NCBI GenBank assembly: GCA_963801065.1
Contig: CAWDDG010000002.1
Location: forward strand, 1-64,000
Length of the DNA: 64,000 bases
Direction: 5' to 3'
DNA from: CAWDDG01 sp963801065
GTDB taxonomy: Bacteria; Actinomycetota; Actinomycetes; Jiangellales; Jiangellaceae
Both the position numbers and the translations under genes were made by a program. The notes beneath the pieces are model-generated. The model did not search any database, was not told where the DNA came from, and worked only from the letters and a program-made list of their open reading frames with translations. Position 1 is the first letter of the stretch, and the number at the start of each line of letters is the position of its first letter. This document shows, piece by piece, positions 55,137 to 64,000 of this stretch.

Positions 55137-55367
55137 TCACCCACGCCGCACCCGGCGGGGAACCCGGATGGTCGACGAGCGCGTGCTCGGCGTAGCCGAG
55201 GCTGACCAGGGACACCGCGGCGGCGACGCCGCTGCCGAGCAGCAGCCAGCTCGTACAGCTGTAGCTGGTCATGCGGATGCGGTGGGGCCGGCTGAGTCCC
55301 CCGGTGCGCGCGACTGCACAAATCGCCCGCGACGCTTCGGGTAGCCACGCACGTCCCGGGCACGGGG

Positions 55368-55823
55368 CTAGGGCCACATGCAGCTGCCGAAGTGGGTGGT
55401 GATCAGCTCGCCGTCACGGAATCGCTCGACCATGTTGAACGTCTCCACGACCCCGCCGCCGGCCTGGATGATCGACATCTTGTGAGTCGCGGTCAGGACC
55501 TCATCGCCGGTGTTGGCATTGGACGTGCCGCCGAACCAGTTGGCACCTCTCAGCGTGAATACCTCGCCGAGCTCATTCACAAGGACCACGCCCCGAGGGC
55601 GTTCGGTGACGGTGAAGTTCGTGTTGCCGTTGGCGGCCACCCCCTCGTGGAACACGATGGCGATCGACCCCGCCGTAATCGTGTAGGTGCCACTCGGGCA
55701 GGTCGCGAGAACCTCCCCCGTCACGTCGAACTCGAAGTGCTGGGCCGGCGAGTTTGCCTGCGCCGCAGCCGGTGGCAGCAGCACAGCGACCGCCGCCACT
55801 GCCAAGACGATGATCCGTTTCAT
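55368..55823 (-). CDS. Secreted hypothetical protein
   Basis: 151 residues. Signal peptide MKRIIVLAVAAVAVLLPPAA with AQA cleavage. The mature part is beta-rich (HFEFDVTGEVLATCPSGTYT; NGNTNFTVTERPRGVVLVNE; ANTGDEVLTATHKMSIIQAG) with Cys in CPSG and a C-terminal Cys in FGSCMWP, probably one disulfide. Extracellular, family not recognised; resembles small secreted actinobacterial proteins with a beta-sandwich. GAGGGGG 7 bases before ATG 55823 supports this start. Confidence 0.75.
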   Translation of the reverse strand: MKRIIVLAVAAVAVLLPPAAAQANSPAQHFEFDVTGEVLATCPSGTYTITAGSIAIVFHEGVAANGNTNFTVTERPRGVVLVNELGEVFTLRGANWFGGTSNANTGDEVLTATHKMSIIQAGGGVVETFNMVERFRDGELITTHFGSCMWP

Positions 55824-56257
55824 CACATGCCCCCTCACGGGACGCTTCTAGCCGGTCCGAACGCCGGTCAGTGTCCTCCCATCCAGCAGCATCCGCAGCG
55901 GATTCACTGGGCATGTTCGGCGGCATGGGCAGCTTCAATGATCTCGTCCTCCATCCGATGAATGGGCACCCAGTCGAGACGAACGACGTTGCGGAGGTGA
56001 ACGCCTCGCTCAGCGACCCTCGCTCGACGGTCTATGGCGCGTGCGTCGAGCTCCGACACACCGCGCGGTAGCCGCCTCGTAGCGGCTGTGCGGAGGTTTC
56101 GGTGCCTGCCTTGCGGCGCTCATCCAGTTTGTGGAAGGGGAGTCGCGGCATGGGGTCCACGCGTCGCGGCGTGGACCCCATGGATCTCATGATCGCAGTT
56201 GGGAAGGTCTCGCTTGGTCAGCTGGTGCGGCTCATCGTTGCTCTGACGTACCACGGC
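55824..56257. other. Intergenic with terminator
   Basis: No gene recognised. Contains the promoter for the secreted protein (55823 side) and the hairpin at 56149-56182 following the module A permease. Confidence 0.5.
56149..56182 (-). terminator. Hairpin terminator of the module A ABC operon
   Basis: A 14-bp perfect inverted repeat (CATGGGGTCCACGC and its complement) with a 6-base loop, 75 bases beyond the permease stop at 56258. No T-run. Strong GC-rich stem, position typical of an actinobacterial I-type terminator. Confidence 0.7.
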
Positions 56258-57007
56258 TCACAGCTCGCGCCTTCGGTCGAGGACCGCGCTGGTCGCGACG
56301 AGCGCTGCGGCGTAGCCCAGGAGCAGTGCAGCCGCCGCGAGTGGCGCGAGCTGGCCGGGGGTCGGCTGGGTGCTGAGGACCTCCCGTAGGGCGCCGGTGG
56401 GGAGCCAGTTGACCAGCTCGGGATTGTTGGTCAACGCCGGAACGATGCCCTCGACCACGAATGCCCAGATCAGCGTGGCGCCGACTGCCGCCGTGGTGCT
56501 GCGCAGCACGGCGCCGATGGCGACGCCGAGAACCCCATACAGGGCGAGCACGAGGGGCATGACGAGGGCGAGCCTCGGGATGCCGTGGGAGAAGGGCTCG
56601 ATCGCCAGACCGTGGTGCGCCAGCACGGCACTGCCTGCCCCGGCGGCGACGATGTCCACGGCCACGCCGACGGCGAGGCCGATGACGGTCATCGCAGCCA
56701 GCTTGGCCGCGAGCACCCGGTGCGGGCGAGGCTCGGCCAGCCGGGTGGTGTAGACGGTGCGGTGCCGGAACTCGCCGGCGGAGGCGAGCAGGCCGATGAG
56801 CAGCACCGCGCCCCCGGCCAGCCCGCTCGGGGCCGTCACCATGTCGGCGAGGCTCTCCGGGACGAGAGACGGCAGGTCTCCGCTTCCGGCCGCGAGTCCG
56901 TAGAAGATCGGCAGCGCCGCGGCGATGAGCAGGATCACCGCGACGGTTCCGGCCAGCATGCGTGTCGTGCGTACCTTGAGCAGTTCGGCGTAGATGAGCG
57001 ATTTCAT
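56258..57007 (-). CDS. ABC-2 type transporter permease (module A)
   Basis: 249 residues with six hydrophobic segments (TVAVILLIAAALPIFYG, AGGAVLLIGLLASAGEF, GVAVDIVAAGAGSAV, ALVMPLVLALYGVLGVAIG, AVGATLIWAFVVEGIV, LAPLAAAALLLGYAAALVA) and the ABC-2 motif FRHRTVYTTRLAEPRPH R. Membrane part of a drug/peptide or lipid exporter. ATG overlaps the ATPase stop by 4 bases (ATGA), so the two are translationally coupled. Final gene of the module A unit. Confidence 0.87.
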   Translation of the reverse strand: MKSLIYAELLKVRTTRMLAGTVAVILLIAAALPIFYGLAAGSGDLPSLVPESLADMVTAPSGLAGGAVLLIGLLASAGEFRHRTVYTTRLAEPRPHRVLAAKLAAMTVIGLAVGVAVDIVAAGAGSAVLAHHGLAIEPFSHGIPRLALVMPLVLALYGVLGVAIGAVLRSTTAAVGATLIWAFVVEGIVPALTNNPELVNWLPTGALREVLSTQPTPGQLAPLAAAALLLGYAAALVATSAVLDRRREL

Positions 57008-57750
57008 GCCAGTTCCTCCATGTCGTGCTGCGACGAAGCCGTCCGGGTGGTGGTTGTGAGGTCGAGGTAGATCTCCTCGAGGGAGGCGCCGTTGGTGCGC
57101 TCGAGCAGCCCGATCATCGGTTCGTGGGTGACGAGCCGGCCGTTGGCGATGATCACGACGTCGTCGATGGTCTGGGCGAGCTCGGCCAGCAGGTGGCTGG
57201 ACACGAAGACCGTGCGGCCCTCGGACGCGAGCGCCCTGATCAGGCCGCGGAGCCAGTGCACGCCGTGCGGATCCAGGCCGTTGGCCGGCTCGTCCAGCAC
57301 GATCGTCGCGGGGTCGCCGAGGAGTGCCGCGGCCAGCGCCAGACGTTGACGCATGCCCATCGAGTAGCCGCCGACCCGCCGTCCGGCGGCGTCGGTGAGG
57401 CCGACGATCGCGAGCACGTGGTCGACGCGGCGGTCGGGGATGTCCGCGATCCGCGCGATCACTCGCAGGGCGTTGCGCCCACTGCGCTTGGGGTGGAAGA
57501 CGTTGGAGTCCACCATGGCCCCGATCGACCGCAACGGGTTCTGGAGCTCGGCGTACGCCTTGCCGTCGATTGTGGCGGTGCCGGAGTCGGGGCGGGTGAG
57601 TCCGAGCAGCATCCGCATGGTGGTGGACTTGCCGGCGCCGTTGGCGCCGACGAAACCGGTGACCCGGCCCGGCGCCGGAGAGAAGGTGAGATCCTCCACG
57701 GCGGTGACAGGCCCGTAGCGCTTGGTCAATCCATTCAGCTCGATTAGCAC
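57004..57750 (-). CDS. ABC transporter ATP-binding protein (module A)
   Basis: 248 residues. Walker A GANGAGKSTT (35-44), Q-loop region, signature YSMGMRQRLALA (in place of LSGGQ, common in BcrA-like exporter ATPases), Walker B TIVLDEPANGLDP and H-loop FVSSHLLAE. BcrA/DrrA-type ATPase powering the permease. Preceded by the response regulator on the same strand with a 150-base gap, which probably has the operon promoter controlled by that regulator. Confidence 0.95.
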   Translation of the reverse strand: MLIELNGLTKRYGPVTAVEDLTFSPAPGRVTGFVGANGAGKSTTMRMLLGLTRPDSGTATIDGKAYAELQNPLRSIGAMVDSNVFHPKRSGRNALRVIARIADIPDRRVDHVLAIVGLTDAAGRRVGGYSMGMRQRLALAAALLGDPATIVLDEPANGLDPHGVHWLRGLIRALASEGRTVFVSSHLLAELAQTIDDVVIIANGRLVTHEPMIGLLERTNGASLEEIYLDLTTTTRTASSQHDMEELA

Positions 57751-57900
57751 GATGTCCTCCCTCGTCGGAATGGCCGCGTCCTGGCGGCTCTCCTCGAAGT
57801 TAGGGATTACGCGCGTTCGGGTCGTCGGCCGCGGGATCGCACTTCGGCGTACGGCTGGAGGTGAGGTCGTACGTCGGGAGATGTACGGCGGGAATGCCGC

Positions 57901-58566
57901 TCAGTGGGCACCGGGCACAACGAGGCCGGCCTCGTAGGCCGCCACCACGAGCTGCGCCCGATCGCGGAGTCCCAGCTTGTTGAGAATCCGGCTCACGTGC
58001 GTCTTCGCCGTCGCGTGGCTCACCACGAGACGGTCCGCCAGCTCGGCGTTTGAGAGCCCTTGCGCGACCAGGAGCAGCACCTCGACTTCGCGCTCGGTCA
58101 GCGAGGTGAGCAGCTCGGCGCGAGGTCGCCCGGCGGTGGGACGGGTGGCGAACTCCCGGACCAGGCGGGAGGTGACCGTGGGCGCGAGCAGAGACTCGCC
58201 GGCCGCGACCACCCGGATCGCGTGCACGATCTCGTCGGGGGTCGCGTCCTTGAGCAGAAATCCGCTGGCACCGGCGGAGAGAGCGGCGTAGACGTGCTCG
58301 TCGAGGTCGAAGGTGGTCAGCATCAGCACGCGCACTCGGTCTGTGGCGGCATCGGCCACGATGTGCCTGGTCGCCTCGATGCCATCGAGCACCGGCATGC
58401 GGATGTCCATCACCAGAACGTCGGGCATTTCGCGTCGGGCGAGTGCGACGGCCTGCTCGCCGTCGGATGCTTCGCCGACGACGTCGATGTCTGGGGCCAG
58501 GCCGAGTTGGACGCGCAGCCCGTCCCGCACCAGCGCCTGGTCGTCGCAGATCCCCACCCGGATCAC
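57901..58566 (-). CDS. NarL/LuxR-family response regulator (module A)
   Basis: 221 residues. REC domain with acidic pair DD (8-9), phospho-acceptor Asp 54 in LVMDIRMP, Lys in FLLKDATPDE, and LuxR helix-turn-helix (LTEREVEVLLLVAQGLSNAE, SHATAKTHVSRILNKLGLRD). Start ATG 58566 overlaps the kinase stop (ATGA). It should receive phosphate from the upstream kinase and control the ABC genes that follow. Confidence 0.95.
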   Translation of the reverse strand: MIRVGICDDQALVRDGLRVQLGLAPDIDVVGEASDGEQAVALARREMPDVLVMDIRMPVLDGIEATRHIVADAATDRVRVLMLTTFDLDEHVYAALSAGASGFLLKDATPDEIVHAIRVVAAGESLLAPTVTSRLVREFATRPTAGRPRAELLTSLTEREVEVLLLVAQGLSNAELADRLVVSHATAKTHVSRILNKLGLRDRAQLVVAAYEAGLVVPGAH

Positions 58567-59771
58567 GAGCGAGTCTCCTCGTGCTGCACGGGCAGCTCCG
58601 CCGCCACCAGCCAGCCCTCCGAGGTGGGGCCGATACGGGCGTGACCCCCCGCGGCGGACACACGGGTCCGAATGCCCTCCAGACCGAAGCCGCCGCTGTC
58701 GACTTGGCCGCCCAACGGCGTGCCGCCCGTGGTCTCCACCGCCACAGCCAGGGTCTGGGCGGACCCGACGACGCGGACGGTGACGACCCCGCCGGGCGCG
58801 TGTTTGACCGCGTTGGTCAATGCCTCCTGCACCACGCGATAGGCGCAGAGCTGGACGGCCGGAGGAACATCGAGGACATCTCCGGTCGTCTCCGACGTCA
58901 CAGCCACACCGCCAAGCCGGATGTTCTCCACGAGCCGGGCGATGTCGGCCAGCCCGGGCGTGGGCGCGTTGTCGGTGCCCGCGTCGGCGTCATCGCCGGC
59001 TCGCTCGTCGCTGATGTCGCGGAGCACGCCGAACAGTTGGCGCATCTCACGCAGCGCGGCACGGCTGCTCGACTCCACAGCGGTCAGAGCCCTCCGTGCG
59101 GTCGCGGAGTCGCCCGCGTCGAGCGCCATCCGGGCGGTGCTCGACTGCACCGTGACGGCGCTCAGCCCATGACCGACCAGATCGTGCAGGTCGCGGGCGA
59201 TGCGCAGCCGCTCCTCTGATGCTGCCCCCTGTCGAACGGCGTCGAGGCGGCCGCGCTCGCTGCGCACCAGCACCGCGACAAGCGTCACGATGACCGTGGC
59301 CGAGACCATGAGGGCGGATGCGCCACTGCCCGCGCTGATCAGCTCGCCCACGGCCACCAGCACGACGGTCGCTCCTGCGGCGACCAACGCCGCGAAGATC
59401 GACCGTCGGCGTTCGGCGCCCGTGGTCGCGAACGACCAGATCACCACCCAGGCCGCGAACGGCGGCACGAAACCAACGAACACCACGTACGCCGCATAGC
59501 AGACCAGCACGGAGGTGGCGACGGCCACCGGCCGTTGCCGTCGCCACGCCAGCGGCAGTCCCTGGCCAAGGGCCAACGGCAGTGCCAGCCCCTCCTGCCA
59601 GGCCGTGGTCTCGACTGGCTGCCCAGTTTGCGGAGCCAGCATGTGCAGCACGACGAGCAGCGCAGCCAACGCCCAGTCGGCGCGCCCGGGCCGGTATCGG
59701 CGGGCGGACCGCCCACGCCTGCCGGTTCCGGGCGGATCACCACGGGCGCTCACCAGCCCATCGTGGCCCAC
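58563..59771 (-). CDS. NarL-type sensor histidine kinase (module A)
   Basis: 402 residues. About five to six membrane helices in the N-terminal half (WALAALLVVLHMLAPQ, VAVATSVLVCYAAYVVF, AAWVVIWSFATTG, IFAALVAAGATVVLVAVG, LMVSATVIVTLVAVLV). HisKA_3 dimerisation domain has His 196 in RIARDLHDLVGHGLSAV, and HATPase_c has N-box VVQEALTNAVKHAPGG and G-box GGFGLEGIRTRVSAAGG. No extracellular sensor domain, typical of intramembrane-sensing kinases that monitor cell-envelope stress or peptide antibiotics. Start is ATG 59771; later starts possible. Confidence 0.93.
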   Translation of the reverse strand: MGHDGLVSARGDPPGTGRRGRSARRYRPGRADWALAALLVVLHMLAPQTGQPVETTAWQEGLALPLALGQGLPLAWRRQRPVAVATSVLVCYAAYVVFVGFVPPFAAWVVIWSFATTGAERRRSIFAALVAAGATVVLVAVGELISAGSGASALMVSATVIVTLVAVLVRSERGRLDAVRQGAASEERLRIARDLHDLVGHGLSAVTVQSSTARMALDAGDSATARRALTAVESSSRAALREMRQLFGVLRDISDERAGDDADAGTDNAPTPGLADIARLVENIRLGGVAVTSETTGDVLDVPPAVQLCAYRVVQEALTNAVKHAPGGVVTVRVVGSAQTLAVAVETTGGTPLGGQVDSGGFGLEGIRTRVSAAGGHARIGPTSEGWLVAAELPVQHEETRS

Positions 59772-59897
59772 ATGGCCACCCGGCGCACCGATGGCAGCGA
59801 CCCGGCAGATCGGACAGGTGCATTCGACCCGCGTTCACGCGCTACTGCGCGTGGGGCGGCCGCCCCGTGTCCGGGAGCGGCCGCCCGTCAGCGTTTG

Positions 59898-60715
59898 TCA
59901 GGCGTCTCTTCGGGTGATTGCGTGGGCCCCGGCGGCGAGACTTCCGACTACCCAGATCAGGCACACGAGCAGTCCGCGTCCCGGTGAGAGAACGCCTGCG
60001 CTTTCACCGGCGGTGGCGAGGGCCTGACCGGCGGCCGGCAGGGTCCAGTCGGTCACGCCGCTCCACGACGCTGGCAGTGCGTCCATCAGGGTGGGGGCGA
60101 GGAACACGAGTCCGACGAGCGCGACGGTCGTGCCCGCCGTGTGCTTGATCACGGCGCCGAGCCCGAGGCCGACGACCGCGACGACTGCGACGTACAGCCC
60201 TCCACCCAAGACAGCTCGCGCCACGCCCGGGTCGGCGAGCGAGTCGCCGAGGTGTTGCTGGTGAAGGATTGCCTGGCCGATGCCGAATGCCGCGAATGAG
60301 ATGGCGGTGCCTGCGATCAGCGCGACCAGGCCGACGACGGCCGCCTTGGCGGCCAAGGAACGTGCGCCGGTGTGGCACTGCGGCAAGGCTGGTTCGGATG
60401 AGCCCGGTCGAGTACTCCGAGGTGATGGCGAGCACGCCGAGGACGCCGATCGCCAGTTGTCCCAGGAGCAGCCCGGCAAGGCTCTTGCTGGTGCCGTCGA
60501 ATGCCGCCTGTTCCGCGGGACTCAGGTCTGCGAACGTGCCGACCGCTGACTGGGTGACCAGGACGGCGAGGCCGATGGTGACGGCGGCGGTTGCGGCGAT
60601 GGACCAGTAGCTCGACCGCAACGAGCGGAATTTCGTCAGCTCGGCTCGCAGGACGTCTCGGGGATGCGGGTGCGCCTTGCCTGACGGGCGCATTGGGCAG
60701 GCTGAGGGTGGTCAT
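59898..60715 (-). pseudogene. ABC-2 type transporter permease (module B), frameshifted
   Basis: ATG 60715 overlaps the ATPase stop (ATGA). MTTLSLPNAP is followed by a shift at about 60690 to AHPHPRDVLRAELTKFRSLR, then a second shift at about 60370 after IRTSLAAVPHRRT to SLAAKAAVVGLVALIAGTAI. The remainder is intact to ITRRDA (stop 59898): LGGGLYVAVVAVVGLGLGAV, VALVGLVFLAPTLMDALP and LLVCLIWVVGSLAAGAH are membrane helices. Full-length parts are all present, in order, so this may be real or a base-calling artefact. Confidence 0.8.
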
Positions 60716-61657
60716 GACGTGGCTCCATTCGCGGTGATCATCGGTGTGTCGAGCATGCTGGCGCGGTAGTCGACGCTGTCTTCGGTGAGCTCCATGAAGG
60801 CCTCCTCGAGGGACGCCTGCTTCATGCTGAGCTCATGCAGGGTGATCCGGTCGGTGGCGGCGAGGTCGCCGATCCGCGCCGGTTCGAGGCCGCTCACGGA
60901 GAGCGTGCCGTCGGGTGCCCTGTCCACCAGAGCGCCGTTGGCGGCGAGGGTCCAGGTGAACTGCTCGGCCTGCGGGGACCGGACTCGGACGGTGTTGAGT
61001 GAGCTGCCCCCGACCAACTCGTCGACGCTGGCGTCGGCGATCAACCGCCCACGCCCGATGACGACGAGGTGTTCGGCCATCAGTGCCATCTCGCTCATCA
61101 GATGGCTCGAGACGAAAACGGTCCTGCCTTCCGCCGCCAGCGACTTGAGCAGCTCGCGGATCCACCGGATGCCTTCGGGATCCAACCCGTTCACCGGTTC
61201 ATCGAAGAGCAGGACCGCGGGGTCGCCGAGCAGCGCCGCGGCGATCCCGAGCCGTTGGCCCATGCCGAGTGAGAACCTTCCGGCGCGCTGGCGCGCCACC
61301 GTGTTCGAGGCCGACGAGCTCGAGGACCTCCGGCACGCGTCGGGGTGGGATGCCGTTGGTCTGGGCCAACGCGAGCAGGTGGTGATAGGCGCTTCTGCCG
61401 GGATGCACTGCCTTGGCGTCGAGCAGGGCGCCGATCTGCCGCAGCGGCCGCTCGTGCTCGACGTAGCGGTGGCCGTCGATGGTCACCGAGCCGGACGTCG
61501 GATCGTCCAGCCCGAGGATCATCCGCATGGTGGTCGACTTGCCCGCCCCGTTGGGGCCGAGGAAGCCGGTGACCCGGCCGGGCCGGACCTCGAAGGAGAG
61601 GTCGTCCACGGCCAGGGTGTCGCCGTAGCGCTTGGTGAGCCCGCGGGCTTCGATCAT
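60712..61657 (-). pseudogene. ABC transporter ATP-binding protein (module B), one frameshift
   Basis: MIEARGLTKRYGDTLAVDDL, Walker A GPNGAGKSTT (36-45), then a shift at about 61295 after PEVLELVGLE. The other frame continues RAGRFSLGMGQRLGIAAALL (signature), Walker B AVLLFDEPVNGLDP and FVSSHLMSEMALMAEH. C-terminal domain present. Paralogue of the module A ATPase. Frameshift is in the variable segment before the signature; a single base error would explain it. Confidence 0.9.
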
Positions 61658-61950
61658 GGTTAGCTCCTCAGTGGATTGCCGGTCGATCTGGCCGGCTGGT
61701 CCTGAAGGTAGGAATGCGAGGCCACCGGCGGCGACCGCCTGGGGACGGGTCTTGGCGTCGGTCGTGAGGTGGTAGGTCGCTGCCCGCGGTATCGACCTGT
61801 GGAATGACCGCGGCCCGGCTTGTCCCGAGATGGGGTGCTCGAGCCCGTCAGCGGAGCGGGCGTAGCCGTCGCACCCGTGCGCCTGCCGGCGTATGGCAGA
61901 TAGGCGCGCAGGATGATGGCGGCGCGAACGCCCGGCCCTACTCTCGAAGG
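61658..61950. other. Divergent intergenic region of module B
   Basis: About 290 bases between the ABC genes (minus) and the kinase (plus), so two back-to-back promoters must be here, probably with the regulator binding sites. I see no clear inverted repeat operator. Confidence 0.5.
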
Positions 61951-63118
61951 GTGAACCGCGCCGCAGCCACGCTGGTGCGACACCGGCCGGTGGTCCTGGA
62001 CTGGGCGATCGTGGTCGTCCTGTGCGTTGGCACCGTCGTCGGTTGGGCGTTGGACAGAGCGCACCAGCCGGGCTGGGCCCTGCCGTTGGACCTGGCCGCC
62101 TGCCTCGCGCTGCGGTGGCGGCGTTCGCGGCCGCTTCCGGTTCTTGCGGTGGTGGTCGCCGTCGACGTGGTGCAGATCGTCGCGGACGTCCCGGCGAACA
62201 CCCTGATCTACGTCACGCTCATCGCCATCTACTCGGTCGCCGCGTACGCCTCGCGCCGGCAGGCGGTGGCCGCGCTGCTGGGAACCTACGTCGGGATCTT
62301 CGGCGCACTGCTGTCATCGGCCGCGTCGATCGAGGGGGGCATTGTGACCGCCACGGCTCTCATGGCGGCCGCGGCAGTCCTGGGCGACAACATCCGCACC
62401 CGCCGGGCCTATCTCGCCGCTGTCGAGGAGCGTGCCGCACGGATGGAACGCGAACGCGACGCGCAGGCGGCCATCGCGGCGGCGGCGGAGCGGACACGTA
62501 TCGCCCGGGAGATGCACGACGTGGTCGCGCACAGCCTGTCGGTCATGGTCGCGCAAGCCGACGGCGCCGGCTACGTCATGGACAGTTCACCGGACAAGGC
62601 ACGACGCGCCATCGCCACCGTGGCCGAGACCGGCCGACAAGCGCTGACCGAGATGCACCGGCTACTCGGCGTGCTTCGCTCGACTCATGTCGAAGAGGAC
62701 CTGACACCGCAGCCGGGCGTCGACCAGCTAGACGCGCTGATTGGCCGGACCCAGTCCGCCGGGCTGCCGGTCACACTGTCCGTTCAGGGATCACCGGTCC
62801 CGCTCAGCCCCGGCCTGTCCCTGACCGTCTACCGCATCGTCCAGGAGGCGTTGACCAACACCCTCAAACACGCAGGTCCAGCGGTCACGGCCACCGTGCA
62901 GCTTCGCTACCTCGCCCACGACGTGGAGATCGAGGTCACCGACAACGGCCACCTCGCCGGCGTGCCGCGCACCGGCCCGATGACTCCCGATCGGCGGCCA
63001 CGGCATCACCGGCATGCGCGAACGCACCGCCGTCTACGGCGGGAGCCTGCACGCCGGCCCCACCGACGGCACCGGCTGGCGGATCTGTGCACGCCTGCCG
63101 GTGGAGTCACCGCCGTGA
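61951..63118 (+). pseudogene. NarL-type sensor histidine kinase (module B), one frameshift
   Basis: GTG 61951 (MNRAAATLVRHRPVVLDWAI). Membrane helices in residues 15-145, HisKA_3 His 189 in RIAREMHDVVAHSLSV, HATPase N-box VQEALTNTLKHAGPAV. A shift at about 62990, right after TDNGHLAG, moves the G-boxes (GGHGITGMRERTAVYGGSLH, ICARLPVESPP, stop 63116-63118) to another frame. In the frame as given the kinase would run on into the regulator gene, giving an apparent kinase-regulator fusion; this is an artefact of the frameshift. The stop overlaps the regulator start (GTGA). Confidence 0.88.
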
Positions 63119-63780
63119 CGATCTCGGTGGTGCTCGTCGACGACCAACCGCTGCTGCGGCTTGGCTTCCGGATGGTGCTCGACGCCCAGCAGGACATGAG
63201 GGTCGTCGCTGAGGCGGGAGACGGCGAGGAGGCGGTCAGGGTCGTCGCGCAGCACCAGCCGGACGTGGTTCTCATGGACGTACGGATGCCGCGGCTCGAC
63301 GGCGTCGAGGCCACCCGGCGCATCGTCACCTCCGGCAGCCGATCCAGGGTCCTGATCCTCACCACGTTCGACCTCGACGAGTACGCCTTCGCCGGCCTGC
63401 GAGCCGGCGCAAGCGGATTCCTGCTCAAGAACGTGCCGCCGCCGGACCTGCTGACCGCGATCCGGGCGGTCGCCACCGGGGACGCGGTCGTCGCCCCCAG
63501 CGTGACCCGACGGCTGCTGGATGCCTTCGCCGACCGGCTACCAACCTCCTCCAAGCCCCTCGACGAAATCCTTGGCCCGCTCACGCCCCGCGAGCGCGAG
63601 GTGCTCGTCGAGATCGCGACCGGAGACTCCAACGCCCAGATCGCCGAAAGACTCGTACTCTCCGAGGCGACCGTGAAGACCCACGTCGGCCGGATCCTCG
63701 CCAAACTCCACCTGCACGACCGAGTACAAGCCGTCGTACTCGCCTACGAATCAGGCCTCGTGCGTCCCGGAAACCGCTGA
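63115..63780 (+). CDS. NarL/LuxR-family response regulator (module B)
   Basis: 221 residues. REC domain (ISVVLVDDQPLLRLGFRMVL, Asp 55 in VVLMDVRMPRLDG, Lys in FLLKNVPPPD) and LuxR helix-turn-helix (LTPREREVLVEIATGDSNAQ, EATVKTHVGRILAKLHLHD). Start GTG 63115 overlaps the kinase stop. Partner of the module B kinase; expected to regulate the divergent ABC genes. Confidence 0.95.
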   Translation: MTISVVLVDDQPLLRLGFRMVLDAQQDMRVVAEAGDGEEAVRVVAQHQPDVVLMDVRMPRLDGVEATRRIVTSGSRSRVLILTTFDLDEYAFAGLRAGASGFLLKNVPPPDLLTAIRAVATGDAVVAPSVTRRLLDAFADRLPTSSKPLDEILGPLTPREREVLVEIATGDSNAQIAERLVLSEATVKTHVGRILAKLHLHDRVQAVVLAYESGLVRPGNR

Positions 63781-64000
63781 CACCGGTCGACGACAGATCC
63801 CCGACCCGATGGCCGGGCAGACGAAAAGCGCGAACGCCGCCTACATGGCGAGCGTCCTCGGCTTTGGGCATTTCAACACCAGCCGGCGCGATGCCGATCA
63901 CGCCGACGGTGTGAGCGGCGAGCGTGAACCGGCCGTAGGCGGCCAACCACCATCACGTCCTCGGGCAGTTACCCGACGGCGCCTGGTGGGTTTGAGATTC
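63781..64000. other. Window end, no recognisable gene
   Basis: On the minus strand a frame beginning beyond the window edge (LAAHTVGVIGIAPAGVEMPK) could be the start of a gene, but too little is present. Confidence 0.3.

Noticed and set aside
55075..55377. Hydrophobic minus-strand frame (LLLGSGVAAAVSLVSLG)
   Set aside because: Overlaps two better-composed frames, no ribosome binding site, no family; too weak to call.
61951..63780. Hybrid kinase-response regulator fusion protein
   Set aside because: The fusion exists only because of a frameshift at about 62990; the proper kinase end and stop (63116-63118) are visible in another frame.
1..64000. CRISPR arrays, rRNA genes, riboswitches
   Set aside because: Read for regularly spaced short repeats, rRNA and common riboswitch cores; none seen.

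Overview
This is a high-G+C actinobacterial chromosome segment. The genus cannot be fixed from the window. The actinobacterial assignment rests on the overall composition, GTG/TTG starts with strong purine-rich ribosome binding sites, an ECF41-type sigma factor beside an epimerase, a class F sortase, a GerW-family protein, an F420-type luciferase-like fragment, and IS110, IS1380, IS21, IS3 and ISNCY/IS1182-like transposase relatives.

Layout. 1-14 kb is a fairly ordinary metabolic and membrane region. It holds a broken SulP transporter, a DUF2254 membrane protein, two tandem DUF1254/DUF1214 proteins, an internally deleted carboxymuconolactone decarboxylase, a large LuxR/MalT-type regulator, and a same-strand row of AI-2E exporter, sulfatase, two-pore-helix ion channel and BrkB/YihY protein. 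14-17 kb has an IS1380 remnant, a frameshifted epimerase plus its ECF41 sigma factor, and an IS21 istB remnant. 17.35-42.77 kb is accessory DNA punctuated by three direct repeats that contain the 3' half of a CAU-anticodon tRNA (17.35, 21.77 and 42.50 kb), which look like attachment-site scars. Between them lie many small or truncated genes: a DapB-like reductase, a broken RDD/Septum_form protein, a HPF/RaiA-like protein, hydrolases, a GerW protein, a rhodanese, a YxFxxD lipoprotein, a haloalkane dehalogenase-like enzyme, a secreted BNR-repeat protein, a TetM/OtrA-like ribosomal protection GTPase, a methyltransferase, an intact IS110 element and a GNAT acetyltransferase.

44.2-54.7 kb carries the most interesting structure. 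One DDE transposase is cut in two: its C-terminal part is at 44.4-45.5 kb on the minus strand and its N-terminal part at 54.46-54.69 kb on the plus strand. Matching terminal repeats sit at the two outer ends, as expected if the DNA between had been inverted. The enclosed DNA holds a compact plus-strand locus: a two-repeat, four-histidine lipoprotein, a lipobox-bearing class F sortase and a VWA/Pro-rich membrane protein. A LuxR/AAA regulator follows it, with its stop codon inside the IS terminal repeat.

56-64 kb has two paralogous two-component/ABC-2 export modules. Module A (minus strand) is histidine kinase, response regulator, ABC ATPase, permease. Module B is an ABC ATPase/permease pair on the minus strand diverging from a kinase/regulator pair on the plus strand. 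They are probably envelope-stress or peptide-antibiotic sensing and export systems.

Many otherwise well conserved genes contain one or more single-base frameshifts, some of them compensating and some at homopolymers (SulP, epimerase, sigma factor, RDD protein, module B ABC genes and kinase). Real decay and uncorrected sequencing indels cannot be separated from the sequence alone.
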